Shown here: in pieces, positions 1 through 9,161 of the stretch
Layout: every line of letters starts with the position of its first letter
Numbering within the stretch: the first letter of the stretch is position 1
DNA from: Hellea sp.
GTDB taxonomy: Bacteria; Pseudomonadota; Alphaproteobacteria; Caulobacterales; Maricaulaceae
DNA: 42,424 bases
Assembly (NCBI GenBank): GCA_020629135.1
Contig: JAHDDX010000015.1
Location: 1 to 42,424, forward strand
Direction of reading: 5' to 3'
Made by a program: the position numbers and the translations under genes
The notes under the pieces: generated by a model
The model's input: only the letters and a program-made list of their open reading frames with translations
Told to the model about the DNA's origin: nothing
The model's database searches: none

Positions 1-552
1 CTGCAATGGCCCGTCAATGATGATAATCCGGACGGGACCGAAGTCATGCATGTGGGCGAATTTGTGCGCGGTAAAGGCCTGTTTGTACAAACCGAATATG
101 TGCCAACAACCGAGAAAACCAACCGCAAATTCCCGCTCTTGCTGACGACCGGTCGTATCTTGTCGCAATATAATGTCGGCGCGCAGACTCGCCGGACAGA
201 AAATTCCGATTGGCATGATGAAGATGTCTTGGAAATCCATCCTTCCGACGCTGAAGCGCAAGGCATTCAGGACGGACAATGGGTCTCTTTGCGGTCGAGA
301 ACGGGCGAGATAACGCTTCGGGCCCGGCATTCCTCACGTATGCAGCCCGGCGTGGTTTACACGACCTTCCATCATCCGGATACCGGGGCCAATGTGGTCA
401 CGACCGAAAACGTCGATTGGGCGACGAGCTGTCCGGAATATAAGGTGACTGCTGTGGCGGTTGCACCGGCCAATCACAAATCCGATTGGCAGCGTCAATA
501 CGCTGAAGAACTGGATGGCTACCGCCAGATTGCGTTGGAACCTGCCGAGTAA
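1..552 (+). CDS. fdsA: Formate dehydrogenase alpha subunit, C-terminal part (partial at window start)
   Basis: The frame is open from base 1, so this is the 3' end of a longer gene whose start lies outside the window; 183 codons plus the stop are visible. The segment is the C-terminal molybdopterin-dinucleotide-binding domain of a formate dehydrogenase/molybdopterin oxidoreductase, with TGRILSQYNVGAQTRRT, then HPSDAEAQGIQDGQWVSLRS and later HHPDTGANVVTTENVDW, all typical of NAD-dependent FdsA/FdhA catalytic subunits. The enzyme oxidises formate to CO2 in the cytoplasm, passing electrons to FdsB/FdsG partners that are presumably upstream. The stop codon is immediately followed by the ATG of fdhD, so the two are one operon. 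The closest paralogous possibility is another Mo-bis-MGD oxidoreductase, but the fdhD neighbour favours formate dehydrogenase. Confidence 0.93.
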   Translation: MQWPVNDDNPDGTEVMHVGEFVRGKGLFVQTEYVPTTEKTNRKFPLLLTTGRILSQYNVGAQTRRTENSDWHDEDVLEIHPSDAEAQGIQDGQWVSLRSRTGEITLRARHSSRMQPGVVYTTFHHPDTGANVVTTENVDWATSCPEYKVTAVAVAPANHKSDWQRQYAEELDGYRQIALEPAE

Positions 553-1353
553 ATGTTCCCCGTTCAATATCACGGGAAAGCATCCACGGACTATGTTGCC
601 GTAAAAATCGAAGCGGACGGGCAGTCTTCAAGCTGGAATGTGCCCGAGGAAGTCCCGGTCGCCTTCGTTTACAATCGTCGTAACTACTCGGTTATGATGG
701 CGACTCCAAATGATCTGGTAGATTTTGCCGTCGGTTTCTCGTTGACAGAACAGGTCATCTCTAGTGCGGATGACATCAAGTCTTTGGACCTCTATCTGAG
801 CGATAAAGGCGCAGATCTAAGGTTTAAAATCAGTGATACCGCATTGGAAAAAATGGACCTGGTCCTGCGCCGTCGTAATATGGTTGGCAGTGCCAGTTGT
901 GGTTTATGCGGCCTTGAAAACGCCGAGGTTTTATTCAAGAAACTGCCGCCGGTTACTAAAATGCCTGTCGAATTAGATGCAGACGCAATGACTAAAGCCA
1001 TGCAGGACCTGGCAGCCCGGCAACCCATCAACCAGAAAACGCGATCAGTTCATGCGGCAGCCTGGGTATCATTGTCGGGCGAAATAATTGCAGTTCGCGA
1101 AGATGTTGGTCGGCATAATGCCCTGGATAAACTTTTAGGATTCATGGCCTTGCGAAACATCAACGGCCTTGATGGATTTGTTTTGATGTCCAGTCGTTGT
1201 TCCTATGAAATTATTGAGAAAGCCGCTCGCTATGGGGTTGGCGCCATCGTTTCGATCTCGGGGCCGACCGCCTTTGCTTTGCGAAAGGCAAAGGAGGCTA
1301 ATATTACGGTCTATAGCCGCAAGGGCAAAAACGCCGTTCGGATTGCGACTTGA
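553..1353 (+). CDS. fdhD: Formate dehydrogenase accessory sulfurtransferase FdhD
   Basis: 266 aa, normal length for FdhD (called FdsC in fds operons). FdhD moves sulfur from the IscS desulfurase to the molybdenum cofactor, which formate dehydrogenase needs for activity. The conserved cysteine pair is visible as SASCGLCGL (Cys116 and Cys119), and the C-terminal half carries the family patterns HAAAW, REDVGRHNALDKL and SSRCSYEIIEKAA. The ATG directly abuts the TAA of fdsA with no gap, which indicates translational coupling. A short GAGCT-AA-AGCTC palindrome follows the stop but has too small a loop to call a terminator. Confidence 0.95.
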   Translation: MFPVQYHGKASTDYVAVKIEADGQSSSWNVPEEVPVAFVYNRRNYSVMMATPNDLVDFAVGFSLTEQVISSADDIKSLDLYLSDKGADLRFKISDTALEKMDLVLRRRNMVGSASCGLCGLENAEVLFKKLPPVTKMPVELDADAMTKAMQDLAARQPINQKTRSVHAAAWVSLSGEIIAVREDVGRHNALDKLLGFMALRNINGLDGFVLMSSRCSYEIIEKAARYGVGAIVSISGPTAFALRKAKEANITVYSRKGKNAVRIAT

Positions 1354-1475
1354 ATGAGCTAAAGCTCACCGAAATTGAAATTTCACGATTGCCAAGATTT
1401 AATTTTTTAATGTGCCTATTAGTGGAAAGTCGGGCAAGACTGACATGTTGATACATTTCCATGCAGGGGAGTTCC

Positions 1476-1766
1476 ATGGTCGATGTCTCTAATCAAGGAC
1501 GAACAGCTCTTGAAAACTGGATCGTCAATATTTGTACTAAGCCCGCTTATCTTCAGGCGGGCAGTTCTGAATTTTCGCAGCAATGCGTCTCTCAAATCAG
1601 TAGTGAATTGCAGACTTTGATGACACGTAAAACGGAGGCGGAAATGGTTGAGTTTTTCAAAGCAATTCGCCAAGAGATCCGGATCCGGGTTGAGCAAGAA
1701 AACGCAACATTTGAAGATCCAGAGGATTTTTTTGCTCAAACCAGCACGCCAAACAATACGGATTAA
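1476..1766 (+). CDS. Small hypothetical protein downstream of fdhD
   Basis: 96 aa if it starts at the ATG at 1476, which has a clear GGGGAG ribosome-binding site 5 bases upstream; an ATG at 1461 in the same frame lacks one. It is a mostly helical, acidic-tailed protein (ends EDPEDFFAQTSTPNNTD) with three cysteines and no signal peptide or membrane segment. It sits where many alphaproteobacterial fds operons carry fdsD (delta subunit), but I do not see the FdsD hallmarks (MANQIA..F and FWDPRM), so I do not call it that. The 107-base gap after fdhD allows either a separate promoter or a loose operon. Function unknown. Confidence 0.55.
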   Translation: MVDVSNQGRTALENWIVNICTKPAYLQAGSSEFSQQCVSQISSELQTLMTRKTEAEMVEFFKAIRQEIRIRVEQENATFEDPEDFFAQTSTPNNTD

Positions 1767-1915
1767 ATCCGCAGCACACGGATCAGGCTCTCTCTCAGAC
1801 CTGCATCTAAATCACGCCCGAACCTACCAAGAATTCGAGCCGGGAATTCCCATTCCTTTTGTGAAAGGAGATTTATTGGAGTTCGGTTTTATGTCTGTAG
1901 TTGGGGAGAATGACG

Positions 1916-3262
1916 TCAGAATGCCAAATGTAGGAGTAACGCGATCAGGCCAATCGGTGCAATGAAACGAATGAGGATCGCCCAGATCCTAAACAGTTTG
2001 TTGTCCAATCCATATTCTTCACGAACAATTTTCGAACGCATCAACCAGCCGGCGACCAGAACGACAATCAATCCATTTATGGGCATAAAGATATTTGCGA
2101 CGAAATAATCGATAAGATCAAAGATTGTGCTTGTCTCGAACTTGTCTATGCCGCCCAAAAGATAAGTGTCTTTTAAGTGGTTGAAAGAAAGGACAGATAA
2201 GATTCCAAACGCCCAAATCGTGATAGTGGATAGGATCGCCGCACGCGCTCGGCTTGTTTTTAACTTGTCTTGAATAACACGTGTCGGACATTCGAGCATG
2301 GCGAGCGATGTCGTTATGGCCGCCGTGAACACGAGTCCGAAAAACGCTGTTAGCAAAAGGCTTCCACCCGGCAGATTGGCCAAGGCTGAAGGTAATGTGA
2401 TGAATATCAACTCTGGACCGGAAGCGGGGGAGGCACCCGCGGCAAATACCAGTGGGAAAATCAAAAAACCTGCCAGCAGTGCAACACAAGTATCAGACAT
2501 GGCGATAATGACGGAGGAACGTGGAATATTGAGGTCACGAGATGCGTATGCTCCATAGGCCATGATACCGCCGGCACCAACGCCGAGCGAGAAGAAAGCC
2601 TGTCCCGTCGCCTGTAAAATCACGTCTGAATTTATTTTTGAGAAGTCGGGAACAAACATGAATTGAGCGGCTTTGACAAAATCACCTGTCAAACAGGCGA
2701 ATAAAACCAACCCAATTAATAAAAGCGCTAATAGGGGCATGGCGATGCGGTTGAATCGTTCAAGTCCCTTATTCAAATCTCGACACATGATGACGGCTAA
2801 CATCGTCATAAATAATGTGAAATAGATCATTATGCGAATTGGGGAAGCTTGAAGCTTATTTATTTCAGATAGGACAACATCAGGGCTTGCACCGTGGAAT
2901 ATACCCCGCGCTGACATAAAGGCATAATCAATCACCCAACCCGAAATAACGCCGTAATAAGATAAGGCGAGCGCGGGTAAAATGACAAATGCCCAACCAA
3001 GATGACGCCATCTCGGGTTTCGCCCTGACCCACTCATGACCGTTCCCATGCCGTCGATGAGGTTTGATCGGCCCTGCCGGCCAATGATCAGTTCGGCGAT
3101 CAATATTGGTAATGCGAAAAGAGCCAGTACAATCAGATAGGTGATTACGAAGGCGCCGCCGCCATTTGTGCCCGTCACATATGGGAAGCGCCAGATATTG
3201 CCTAATCCAACAGAAATGCCGATAGTGGATAGAATAAATCCATATCTTGTACTCCATTGCAT
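1916..3262 (-). CDS. Neurotransmitter:sodium symporter (NSS/SNF) family transporter, likely amino acid (tryptophan/kynurenine) uptake
   Basis: 448 aa, very hydrophobic, the usual size for bacterial 11-12-helix NSS proteins of the LeuT/TnaT/MhsT type. Helix 1 carries the signature GISVGLGNIWRFPYVTGTNG, which contains the unwound Na+/substrate site, followed by GGGAFVITYLIVLALFALPI and the GRQGRSN loop. NSS proteins import amino acids with Na+ across the inner membrane. Start ATG at 3262 has an AGGGG ribosome-binding site 8-9 bases upstream. The gene is divergent from kynureninase across about 150 bases holding a nested inverted repeat, so an aromatic substrate such as tryptophan or kynurenine is a reasonable inference from context; the sequence alone does not prove it. 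Confidence 0.9.
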   Translation of the reverse strand: MQWSTRYGFILSTIGISVGLGNIWRFPYVTGTNGGGAFVITYLIVLALFALPILIAELIIGRQGRSNLIDGMGTVMSGSGRNPRWRHLGWAFVILPALALSYYGVISGWVIDYAFMSARGIFHGASPDVVLSEINKLQASPIRIMIYFTLFMTMLAVIMCRDLNKGLERFNRIAMPLLALLLIGLVLFACLTGDFVKAAQFMFVPDFSKINSDVILQATGQAFFSLGVGAGGIMAYGAYASRDLNIPRSSVIIAMSDTCVALLAGFLIFPLVFAAGASPASGPELIFITLPSALANLPGGSLLLTAFFGLVFTAAITTSLAMLECPTRVIQDKLKTSRARAAILSTITIWAFGILSVLSFNHLKDTYLLGGIDKFETSTIFDLIDYFVANIFMPINGLIVVLVAGWLMRSKIVREEYGLDNKLFRIWAILIRFIAPIGLIALLLHLAF

Positions 3263-3300
3263 TTGTAACCCCTTTTTCCTGCGTTTGTTGATCTAAAGGT

Positions 3301-3336
3301 AAAAGTTCAGCTCTGACAATCAGAATAAAAACTTTT
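3301..3336. promoter_or_regulatory. Nested inverted repeats in the NSS transporter/kynU divergent promoter region
   Basis: Two inverted repeats share one centre region: outer arms AAAAGTT (3301-3307) and AACTTTT (3330-3336), inner arms TCTGA (3312-3316) and TCAGA (3320-3324) with loop CAA. They lie 39 bases upstream of the transporter start and 74 bases upstream of the preferred kynU start, so they are well placed for an operator shared by both genes. In Pseudomonas the kyn genes are controlled by the Lrp/AsnC protein KynR, but no such gene lies in this window. Regulatory role is inference. Confidence 0.4.
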
Positions 3337-3409
3337 GTTTTCCCGCTTGCGACGCCTATTATTTGACGGGATAGAGCAGGATAGTCAATTTGCGGGAAGA
3401 TTTTCGGCC

Positions 3410-4663
3410 ATGAGTAGCGAATTTCGATATAGCCAAACTTATTTTGAGGGATTGGACACCGACGACCCACTTAAATTTGCGCGCGATGATTTTCATATTC
3501 CAGATGACCTGATTTACTTTGACGGAAATTCCCTGGGCCCAATGCTGAAGGACATTCCGGCGCGGATAAATGAGTTCTTGACGCAGGAGTGGGCGGAAGA
3601 TCTGATTGCCAGTTGGAATAAACATGACTGGTTTGCGAGCCCATTTAGATTGGGGCAAAAATTGGCACCAATGATTGGTGCAAAAGATAATGAAGTCGTT
3701 GTGACGGATATTGTTTCAATCAATCTGTTTAAACTAATTATTGCGGCATTGAGGCTGCGCCCGGAACGCAGAAAAATTGTCTCGGAACAAGGCAATTTTC
3801 CAACTGATTTATACGTCATTGACGGAGCGATAAAGGTCCTGGGACAAGAGCATTTTCTTCATGCCGTAGAAAACCGAAGCGATATTCTGGATGCAATAGA
3901 TGATGAAACGGCGTTGGTACTGTTGACGGATGTGCACTACAAAACCGGCCACCGCCTGGATATGAAGGCTATCACTGAAAAAGCCCATCATCACGGCGCT
4001 GTCGTCATTTGGGATCTGTGTCATAGTGCCGGTGTTTTACCGGTCAAATTGGATCATATTCAGGCGGATTTTGCGGTGGGGTGCGGTTATAAATATCTGA
4101 ATGGCGGACCGGGAGCACCGGCTTTTTTATATATTGCAGAGAGGCATCATGGCGCAATCGACCAGCCAATAACGGGATGGTGGAGCCATGCGGCGCCATT
4201 TGAATTTTCTGATGATTTCATTGGAATGTCGGGTATCGGTCGTTCGCTGACCGGAACACAAAGCATTCTGGCTCTGCGTTGTTTTGAAATCGCGATTGAT
4301 CATCGATTGCATTTTAATATCAATGAGATTCGCGAAAAAAGCATTCAATTGTGTGATGCATTTATCGGCGTGATTGAGCAGGAATGCGCAGACTTCGACT
4401 TCAAATTGATTACACCGCGTGCAGCTGAATGGCGCGGTTCACAAGTAGCGTTTGAACATGACAATGCCTTCCCGATTGTTCAGGCCCTGATTGATCAAGG
4501 CGTCGTCGGGGATTTTCGTCATCCAAATGTTTTGCGCTTTGGTTTTAACCCGCTTTACAACAGGTTTTCAGATATCTGGCGGGCGGGCGAAATCCTGTCA
4601 CACATCATGCGAAATGAAACGTGGCGGGCGCCGCACTTCAATCAACGTCGGGCAGTGACGTAA
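3410..4663 (+). CDS. kynU: Kynureninase (PLP-dependent)
   Basis: 417 aa from the ATG at 3410, matching the usual KynU length; an in-frame upstream start (3335) would add 25 residues with no family similarity. The enzyme cleaves L-kynurenine to anthranilate and L-alanine. Visible landmarks are LIYFDGNSLGP near the N terminus, the PLP-phosphate region GNFPTDLYV, the PLP-ring aspartate and histidine in WDLCHSAG, and the Schiff-base lysine in GCGYKYLNGGPGAPAF (about residue 228). It overlaps tail-to-tail with the formamidase-like gene by 26 bases and diverges from the NSS transporter, giving a compact kynurenine module. No tryptophan 2,3-dioxygenase gene is in the window, so the first step must be elsewhere or the substrate arrives as (formyl)kynurenine. 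Confidence 0.95.
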   Translation: MSSEFRYSQTYFEGLDTDDPLKFARDDFHIPDDLIYFDGNSLGPMLKDIPARINEFLTQEWAEDLIASWNKHDWFASPFRLGQKLAPMIGAKDNEVVVTDIVSINLFKLIIAALRLRPERRKIVSEQGNFPTDLYVIDGAIKVLGQEHFLHAVENRSDILDAIDDETALVLLTDVHYKTGHRLDMKAITEKAHHHGAVVIWDLCHSAGVLPVKLDHIQADFAVGCGYKYLNGGPGAPAFLYIAERHHGAIDQPITGWWSHAAPFEFSDDFIGMSGIGRSLTGTQSILALRCFEIAIDHRLHFNINEIREKSIQLCDAFIGVIEQECADFDFKLITPRAAEWRGSQVAFEHDNAFPIVQALIDQGVVGDFRHPNVLRFGFNPLYNRFSDIWRAGEILSHIMRNETWRAPHFNQRRAVT

Positions 4664-5468
4664 GTTCGGCCACAAATGTCGCCCAGGCTTTAGTGTCTGG
4701 ATGTATGAAATCAAAATGTCCTGCGCCTTCAACTCGCTGAATAGCGATTTTGTTTTCGAGTTTGTTGGCATAGGATAGGGCCTGTTCGTGAGGCACGATT
4801 TCATCCTTTTCACCGACTAAAAGCCTGACCTCGCACCGAGATAAATCAATTGGCCCGGGGTTTCCCCACTCATAGCGTTCGGGCACATTTTTTTCATCGC
4901 CGCCAAGAAGGGGCACAACGGATTGATTGCAGTCGCCGGTTCCTTTTGAATAAATATTTAGATCCGTTATCCCCGCAAGAGCGATAACGGATGCGGGAAG
5001 AAATGCCGTCGGGTTGTATAAATAATGATTTTTAGCAAAACCGCTACGCGATGCGGCCCACAGTCCCAGATGACCTCCAGCGGAATGGCCAGCAATTGTT
5101 ACGCGCTTTATGTCGATAGGGAATTTGACTGCAAGTTCAGCAATGAAATCAACGGCCTTTGCAATATCCTCGAATGTTCCAGGCCAGCCTCCGCCTTCAT
5201 CACCAAGTCGTCTATACTCTATGGCCCAAACGGCAAACCCGGCTGAAGCCAATTTGCTCGCGGCTGGACGAATGTGGGTAATGTCATATTCCGATAACCA
5301 GCAGCCACCATGTATGAGTATGACGACCGGGGGGCTTACATTCGAATTTGAATTTGGTTGCCAGAACTCACCAAATTGCAAGGGATCCTTCGCATAAGAT
5401 AACTTTGTAAAGCTATGTACATAGGCTAAATCACAAACGTCCTGATAGCTTACCTCTGATCGCATCAT
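4638..5468 (-). CDS. Alpha/beta hydrolase, kynurenine formamidase-like
   Basis: 276 aa from ATG 5468 (an in-frame TTG at 5477 and an ATG at 5465 are alternatives; no ribosome-binding site decides). It is an alpha/beta hydrolase with oxyanion motif HGGCW, nucleophile elbow AGHSAGGH, an aspartate in LLVGEKDEIVP and the terminal histidine in GAGHFDFIHP. The HGGxW plus GHSAGGHL combination is that of eukaryotic-type (AFMID-like) formamidases and related esterases, not of the metal-dependent bacterial KynB family. Formamidase would convert N-formylkynurenine to kynurenine plus formate, feeding the convergent kynU. It is also the last gene of the minus-strand aromatic operon (57-66 bases after the aldolase), so it could instead hydrolyse an intermediate of that pathway. 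Confidence 0.7.
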   Translation of the reverse strand: MMRSEVSYQDVCDLAYVHSFTKLSYAKDPLQFGEFWQPNSNSNVSPPVVILIHGGCWLSEYDITHIRPAASKLASAGFAVWAIEYRRLGDEGGGWPGTFEDIAKAVDFIAELAVKFPIDIKRVTIAGHSAGGHLGLWAASRSGFAKNHYLYNPTAFLPASVIALAGITDLNIYSKGTGDCNQSVVPLLGGDEKNVPERYEWGNPGPIDLSRCEVRLLVGEKDEIVPHEQALSYANKLENKIAIQRVEGAGHFDFIHPDTKAWATFVAELTSLPDVD

Positions 5469-5534
5469 TGGGAGCAAACGGCGGCGGTCGAGTTATAGTT
5501 TGATAAGGTCTGGATAAATTTAGACATCAACACA

Positions 5535-6569
5535 TTATTTTTGGTTTTTAATATCCAATGCGACATCAACAATCATATCTTCCTGGCCTCCGACCATGCG
5601 GCGTCGGCCAAGTTCCACCAGGATTTTTCGAACATCCACATCGTAATCTTCAGCGGCTTTTTCAGCATGTCGGAGAAAGCTGGAATATACGCCCGCATAT
5701 CCCAAAGACAGTGTTTCCCTGTCGACGCGAACGGGACGATCCTGCAATGGCCTGACAAGGTCTTCAGCGGCATCCATAAGCTTGAAAACATCGCAACCAT
5801 GATTCCATCCCATTTTGTCAATGGCAGCGATAAAAACCTCTAAAGGGGCATTGCCTGCACCGGCCCCCATTGCTGCAAGCGATGCATCAATCCTGTAAGC
5901 GCCGTTTTGTACGGCGACAATGGAATTGGCGACACCCAAGGAGAGGTTATGATGTGCATGAACACCGCGTTCGGTTTCTGGTTTCAACACCCGGTCATAG
6001 GCTTGAAGGCGGGCGGCGTAGTCATCCATGTTCATAGCTCCGCCAGAATCGGTGACATAAACGCAAGTGGCCCCATAGGACTCCATCAATAAAGCCTGCT
6101 CAGCCAGAGCTTCCGGTTCAATCATATGGCTCATCATCAAAAAGCCGACCGTATCCATGCCAAGGTCTCGGGCAATCCCAATATGCTGTCGCGAGATATC
6201 AGCTTCCGTGCAATGGGTGGCAATTCGGACCGAAGTCGCCCCTAACCGGTTCGCCAGTCGCAGGTCTTCAGCGGTCGCTATGCCCGGGAGGCAAAGTGTT
6301 GCTATTTTAGCTGATTTTACAGAGTCCGCCGCCGCTTCAATCCACTCCCAATCGGTTTGACGCCCAAACCCATAATTAAATGACGATCCTTGAATGCCAT
6401 CACCATGGGCGACTTCAATCGCATCGACTCCGGCTTCATCCAGCGCTTTGGATATGGAAACGACATCTTCAATGGAATATTGATGCCGGATCGCGTGCAT
6501 GCCGTCACGCAAGGTGACGTCTTGAATATATAATTTTTGAGACTTTGGATCAGTTATGCGGCCGCTCAT
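5535..6569 (-). CDS. mhpE: 4-hydroxy-2-oxovalerate aldolase
   Basis: 344 aa, full length for the DmpG/MhpE/BphI family (DRE-TIM metallolyase with C-terminal communication domain). It splits 4-hydroxy-2-oxopentanoate into pyruvate and acetaldehyde. The N-terminal metal/catalytic motif [10 protein letters not shown] is intact, as are EVAHGDG and the metal-binding HAHHNLSLG; the C-terminal domain contains [17 protein letters not shown], which in the family contacts the dehydrogenase partner. Its ATG overlaps the acetaldehyde dehydrogenase stop by four bases, as expected for two proteins that form a substrate-channelling complex. Confidence 0.96.
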   Translation of the reverse strand: MSGRITDPKSQKLYIQDVTLRDGMHAIRHQYSIEDVVSISKALDEAGVDAIEVAHGDGIQGSSFNYGFGRQTDWEWIEAAADSVKSAKIATLCLPGIATAEDLRLANRLGATSVRIATHCTEADISRQHIGIARDLGMDTVGFLMMSHMIEPEALAEQALLMESYGATCVYVTDSGGAMNMDDYAARLQAYDRVLKPETERGVHAHHNLSLGVANSIVAVQNGAYRIDASLAAMGAGAGNAPLEVFIAAIDKMGWNHGCDVFKLMDAAEDLVRPLQDRPVRVDRETLSLGYAGVYSSFLRHAEKAAEDYDVDVRKILVELGRRRMVGGQEDMIVDVALDIKNQK

Positions 6570-7507
6570 GCTACGGCTCCATATTTTAATCGGGCAATTT
6601 TTTCAGCGGTTGCCATCCCGGCGGCTGTCATAATGTCGAGATTACCAGCATAGGCCGGCAGGTAATGCGCCGCACCTTCGACTTCTAAAAATACAGAAAC
6701 TTTGGTCCCGACTTGTGGGTCTTCGCCGGGCATGCGTAGGGGATTATTATCACCGAAACTTTCAAATTGGATTTCCTGCTTGAGACGATATCCGGGGACA
6801 TAGGATTGAATGTCAGCGACCATCTCCTTGACCGATTGTTCAATATCTTCGCGTTTGCCACCTACCGAAAATGCATAAACTGTATCGCGCATTAATAGAG
6901 GGGGTTCCGCTGGGTTCATAACGATGATCGCTTTGCCTTTGTCCGCACCGCCAACCAGTTCAATGCCTTTGGAGGTAGTTTCCGTAAATTCGTCAATATT
7001 GGCTCTTGTGCCGGGCCCAGCGGATTTTGAACTTATGGAGGCTACAATTTCAGCATATGGGACTCGCTCAGAAACCCGACGAACGGCATGGACAATTGGA
7101 ATGGTCGCTTGTCCACCACAGGTCACCATATTGACATTCGGCTCTTTCAAATGTTCTTCCATATTGACGACCGGCACGCAATAAGGGCCGATCGCGGCGG
7201 GCGTCAAATCAACCATTTGCTTGCCATATTGCATGCAGATTTCATGATGAATTTTATGAGCGCCGGCTGATGTCGCGTCAAAAACGATATCAATTTCGTT
7301 CCAAATCGGCATTTTTGTCAGCCCAATTAAGCCGTCATGACTTGTTGCCACATTCAAACGTTGCGCGCGCGCAAGTCCATCACTGTCCGGATCAATGCCG
7401 ACCAATGCCCCCATTTCCAAAACGTCGGAATGACGCATAACTTTGATCATAAGGTCTGTGCCAATATTGCCTGACCCCAGAATAGCAACCTTGATTTTCT
7501 TACTCAC
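6566..7507 (-). CDS. mhpF: Acetaldehyde dehydrogenase (acetylating)
   Basis: 313 aa, standard length for DmpF/MhpF/BphJ. It converts acetaldehyde, CoA and NAD+ to acetyl-CoA, receiving acetaldehyde from the aldolase through a tunnel. Visible features are the NAD-binding start [14 protein letters not shown], the catalytic cysteine in [10 protein letters not shown] (about residue 131) and the C-terminal [15 protein letters not shown]. The start codon is GTG at 7507, inside a GTGA overlap with the hydratase stop; together with the ATGA overlap to the aldolase this marks strong translational coupling. Confidence 0.96.
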   Translation of the reverse strand: MSKKIKVAILGSGNIGTDLMIKVMRHSDVLEMGALVGIDPDSDGLARAQRLNVATSHDGLIGLTKMPIWNEIDIVFDATSAGAHKIHHEICMQYGKQMVDLTPAAIGPYCVPVVNMEEHLKEPNVNMVTCGGQATIPIVHAVRRVSERVPYAEIVASISSKSAGPGTRANIDEFTETTSKGIELVGGADKGKAIIVMNPAEPPLLMRDTVYAFSVGGKREDIEQSVKEMVADIQSYVPGYRLKQEIQFESFGDNNPLRMPGEDPQVGTKVSVFLEVEGAAHYLPAYAGNLDIMTAAGMATAEKIARLKYGAVA

Positions 7508-8286
7508 GAGAATCTCACTTCACATTCACCGAGACCGTCTATGCTCACATGCATATGGTCGCTGATAACGACCCGTTCCAGCGGCACAAGAGAACCCGAT
7601 AAAATAATTTCACCTGCCAGAAACGGGATCCCACGCTCGCCAAGCGTATTGGCCAGCCAGGCCACGGCCCTAAGCGGTGAGCCCAATGTAGCAGCCCCAA
7701 CGCCTTCTGAAAGAAACTTACCATTTTTATGGACGACCGCTTTACATCCAAGGAGGTCGACAGAATTTGGATCAACCCATGCATCGCTTATCGCCATTGT
7801 GCCGCAAGAGGCGTTATCTGCTACCGTATCCTGGATTTTAATCTTCCAGTCCTTGATGCGGCTATCGACCACTTCGAAACAAGCTGCAACGCCCTCGGTG
7901 GCGGCCATGACGTCATCCTCGGTGATACCAGGCCCTATCAGGTCCGACTTAAGTTTAAACGCAATCTCAGCTTCAGCGCAGGGTAAAATCATTTTCGACG
8001 TGTCTATAACGCCAGACTTTGCCCACATGGCATCGGTCAGGAAGCCAAAGTCCGGCTGATTGACGCCTAACATGTTCATGACGGCGTCAGATGTGACCCC
8101 GATTTTCTTGCCAATTATTGTTTCGCCGTCAGCCAAGCGCATATCTCTTAACCGCAGAGAGATGGCATAAGCCTCATCAATCGTCATATCGGGATAACGA
8201 TCGGTGAGTGGCGCAATTGATTGCGCCGAACGAAGAGCTTCATACAGAGATTGAGAGGCCGATTGAATAAAATTTGAATTGGTCAT
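7504..8286 (-). CDS. mhpD: 2-hydroxypenta-2,4-dienoate (2-keto-4-pentenoate) hydratase
   Basis: 260 aa, the standard length for MhpD/DmpE/XylJ. It hydrates 2-hydroxypenta-2,4-dienoate to 4-hydroxy-2-oxopentanoate. Family landmarks are [33 protein letters not shown], the metal-site acidic pair in [10 protein letters not shown], and [19 protein letters not shown] near the C terminus. The closely related 4-oxalocrotonate decarboxylase shares this fold, but the order hydratase-dehydrogenase-aldolase supports a hydratase. The ATG shares one base with the preceding hydrolase stop. Confidence 0.92.
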   Translation of the reverse strand: MTNSNFIQSASQSLYEALRSAQSIAPLTDRYPDMTIDEAYAISLRLRDMRLADGETIIGKKIGVTSDAVMNMLGVNQPDFGFLTDAMWAKSGVIDTSKMILPCAEAEIAFKLKSDLIGPGITEDDVMAATEGVAACFEVVDSRIKDWKIKIQDTVADNASCGTMAISDAWVDPNSVDLLGCKAVVHKNGKFLSEGVGAATLGSPLRAVAWLANTLGERGIPFLAGEIILSGSLVPLERVVISDHMHVSIDGLGECEVRFS

Positions 8287-9143
8287 TAAGACCCACTATT
8301 TTCCTTTAAGAAGGCTATTGCAAGTGGATTATAGAGCTCTGGACGCTCATGTTGCGGCCAATGTCCACATTCATCAAATAATTCCAGACGCGATCCTGAA
8401 ATCGCTTCGTGCATTTTATTGGCTTCAGGGACTTCACCAAACGGATTATTGCGGCCCCAGATAATCAGTGTGGGGACCTTGATTTGCTGTAGCTGTTCCG
8501 GGCGCATCATGTTGCGCTGACGTATATCCATATTTTGCAGGCAAAGTAGATTGTGAAGGTTTTTCTGGAACTCAGGCTGATGATAAATCGTATACCGCAC
8601 ATCAACGAGTTCTTCCGTCGCGTCTTTTTTGTCATGCATAAGAAGCTGCAAACGCTTACGCGTCAGATCTTTGTCTTCCTCCATAACGGCGGCCGTTGTA
8701 GATTTAATCAGACGCTCCATAATCTCTGGATTGGCCTTTGTGCCGCCAGCGGCGATTAGCTGCAGGGAGCGAACCCGTTCCGGATGGTTAAGCGCCAAAA
8801 TAGCAGACGTCCATCCGCCCAGGCTTTCCCCCGCGAGATGCGCTTTTTCAATTCCCATGGCATCCATGTAATTGATGACATGTTCAACATAGCGAGGGAT
8901 TTCGAAGTTATAGTCGGGCTTGTCGGTAAAGCCGTGACCAAGTGCATCGATGGAATGGCAGCGAAAACCGGCTTCAACATGAGAGCGGATATTACGGGTA
9001 AAAGCTTCCATGTGACCGGAGGTGCCATGCATCATGATCACGTCTTCACCTTCACCCGCGATCAGGGCGCGGGTTTTAACCCCTTTCGCATCTACGTGGC
9101 GAACCTCAAATTCAAGGCCTAATAAATCGTTCCAAATTGTCAT
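8286..9143 (-). CDS. Alpha/beta hydrolase, meta-cleavage-product hydrolase (CarC/DxnB-like type)
   Basis: 285 aa. Oxyanion/strand motif HGTSGHMEAF (about residues 39-48), nucleophile elbow AGESLGG (Ser107), acid in the WGRNNPFGEVPE region and final histidine in DECGHWPQHERPE. The HGTxGHxEA form is that of MCP hydrolases acting on bicyclic-aromatic ring-fission products; such enzymes cleave the C-C bond of the fission product, releasing an acid plus 2-hydroxypentadienoate. It sits 18 bases downstream of the extradiol dioxygenase and directly before the hydratase, exactly where the pathway hydrolase is expected. A second, different MCP hydrolase lies earlier in the operon, so the division of labour is unclear. 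Confidence 0.85.
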   Translation of the reverse strand: MTIWNDLLGLEFEVRHVDAKGVKTRALIAGEGEDVIMMHGTSGHMEAFTRNIRSHVEAGFRCHSIDALGHGFTDKPDYNFEIPRYVEHVINYMDAMGIEKAHLAGESLGGWTSAILALNHPERVRSLQLIAAGGTKANPEIMERLIKSTTAAVMEEDKDLTRKRLQLLMHDKKDATEELVDVRYTIYHQPEFQKNLHNLLCLQNMDIRQRNMMRPEQLQQIKVPTLIIWGRNNPFGEVPEANKMHEAISGSRLELFDECGHWPQHERPELYNPLAIAFLKENSGS

Positions 9144-9161
9144 TTTTATCTCCGAATTGTT

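Noticed and set aside
1476-1766. Calling the small gene after fdhD the formate dehydrogenase delta subunit (fdsD)
   Set aside because: Position fits, but the conserved FdsD patterns are not visible in the translation, so it is left as hypothetical.
1831-1849. Two GAATTC hexamers 13 bases apart between the small gene and the NSS transporter
   Set aside because: Each is a self-palindrome of 6 bases; no longer symmetry, no T tract and no promoter context, so chance is the simplest explanation.
1648-1965. Plus-strand ORF overlapping the small gene and the transporter end
   Set aside because: It is a different frame of the small gene for half its length, has no ribosome-binding site and no protein-like pattern.
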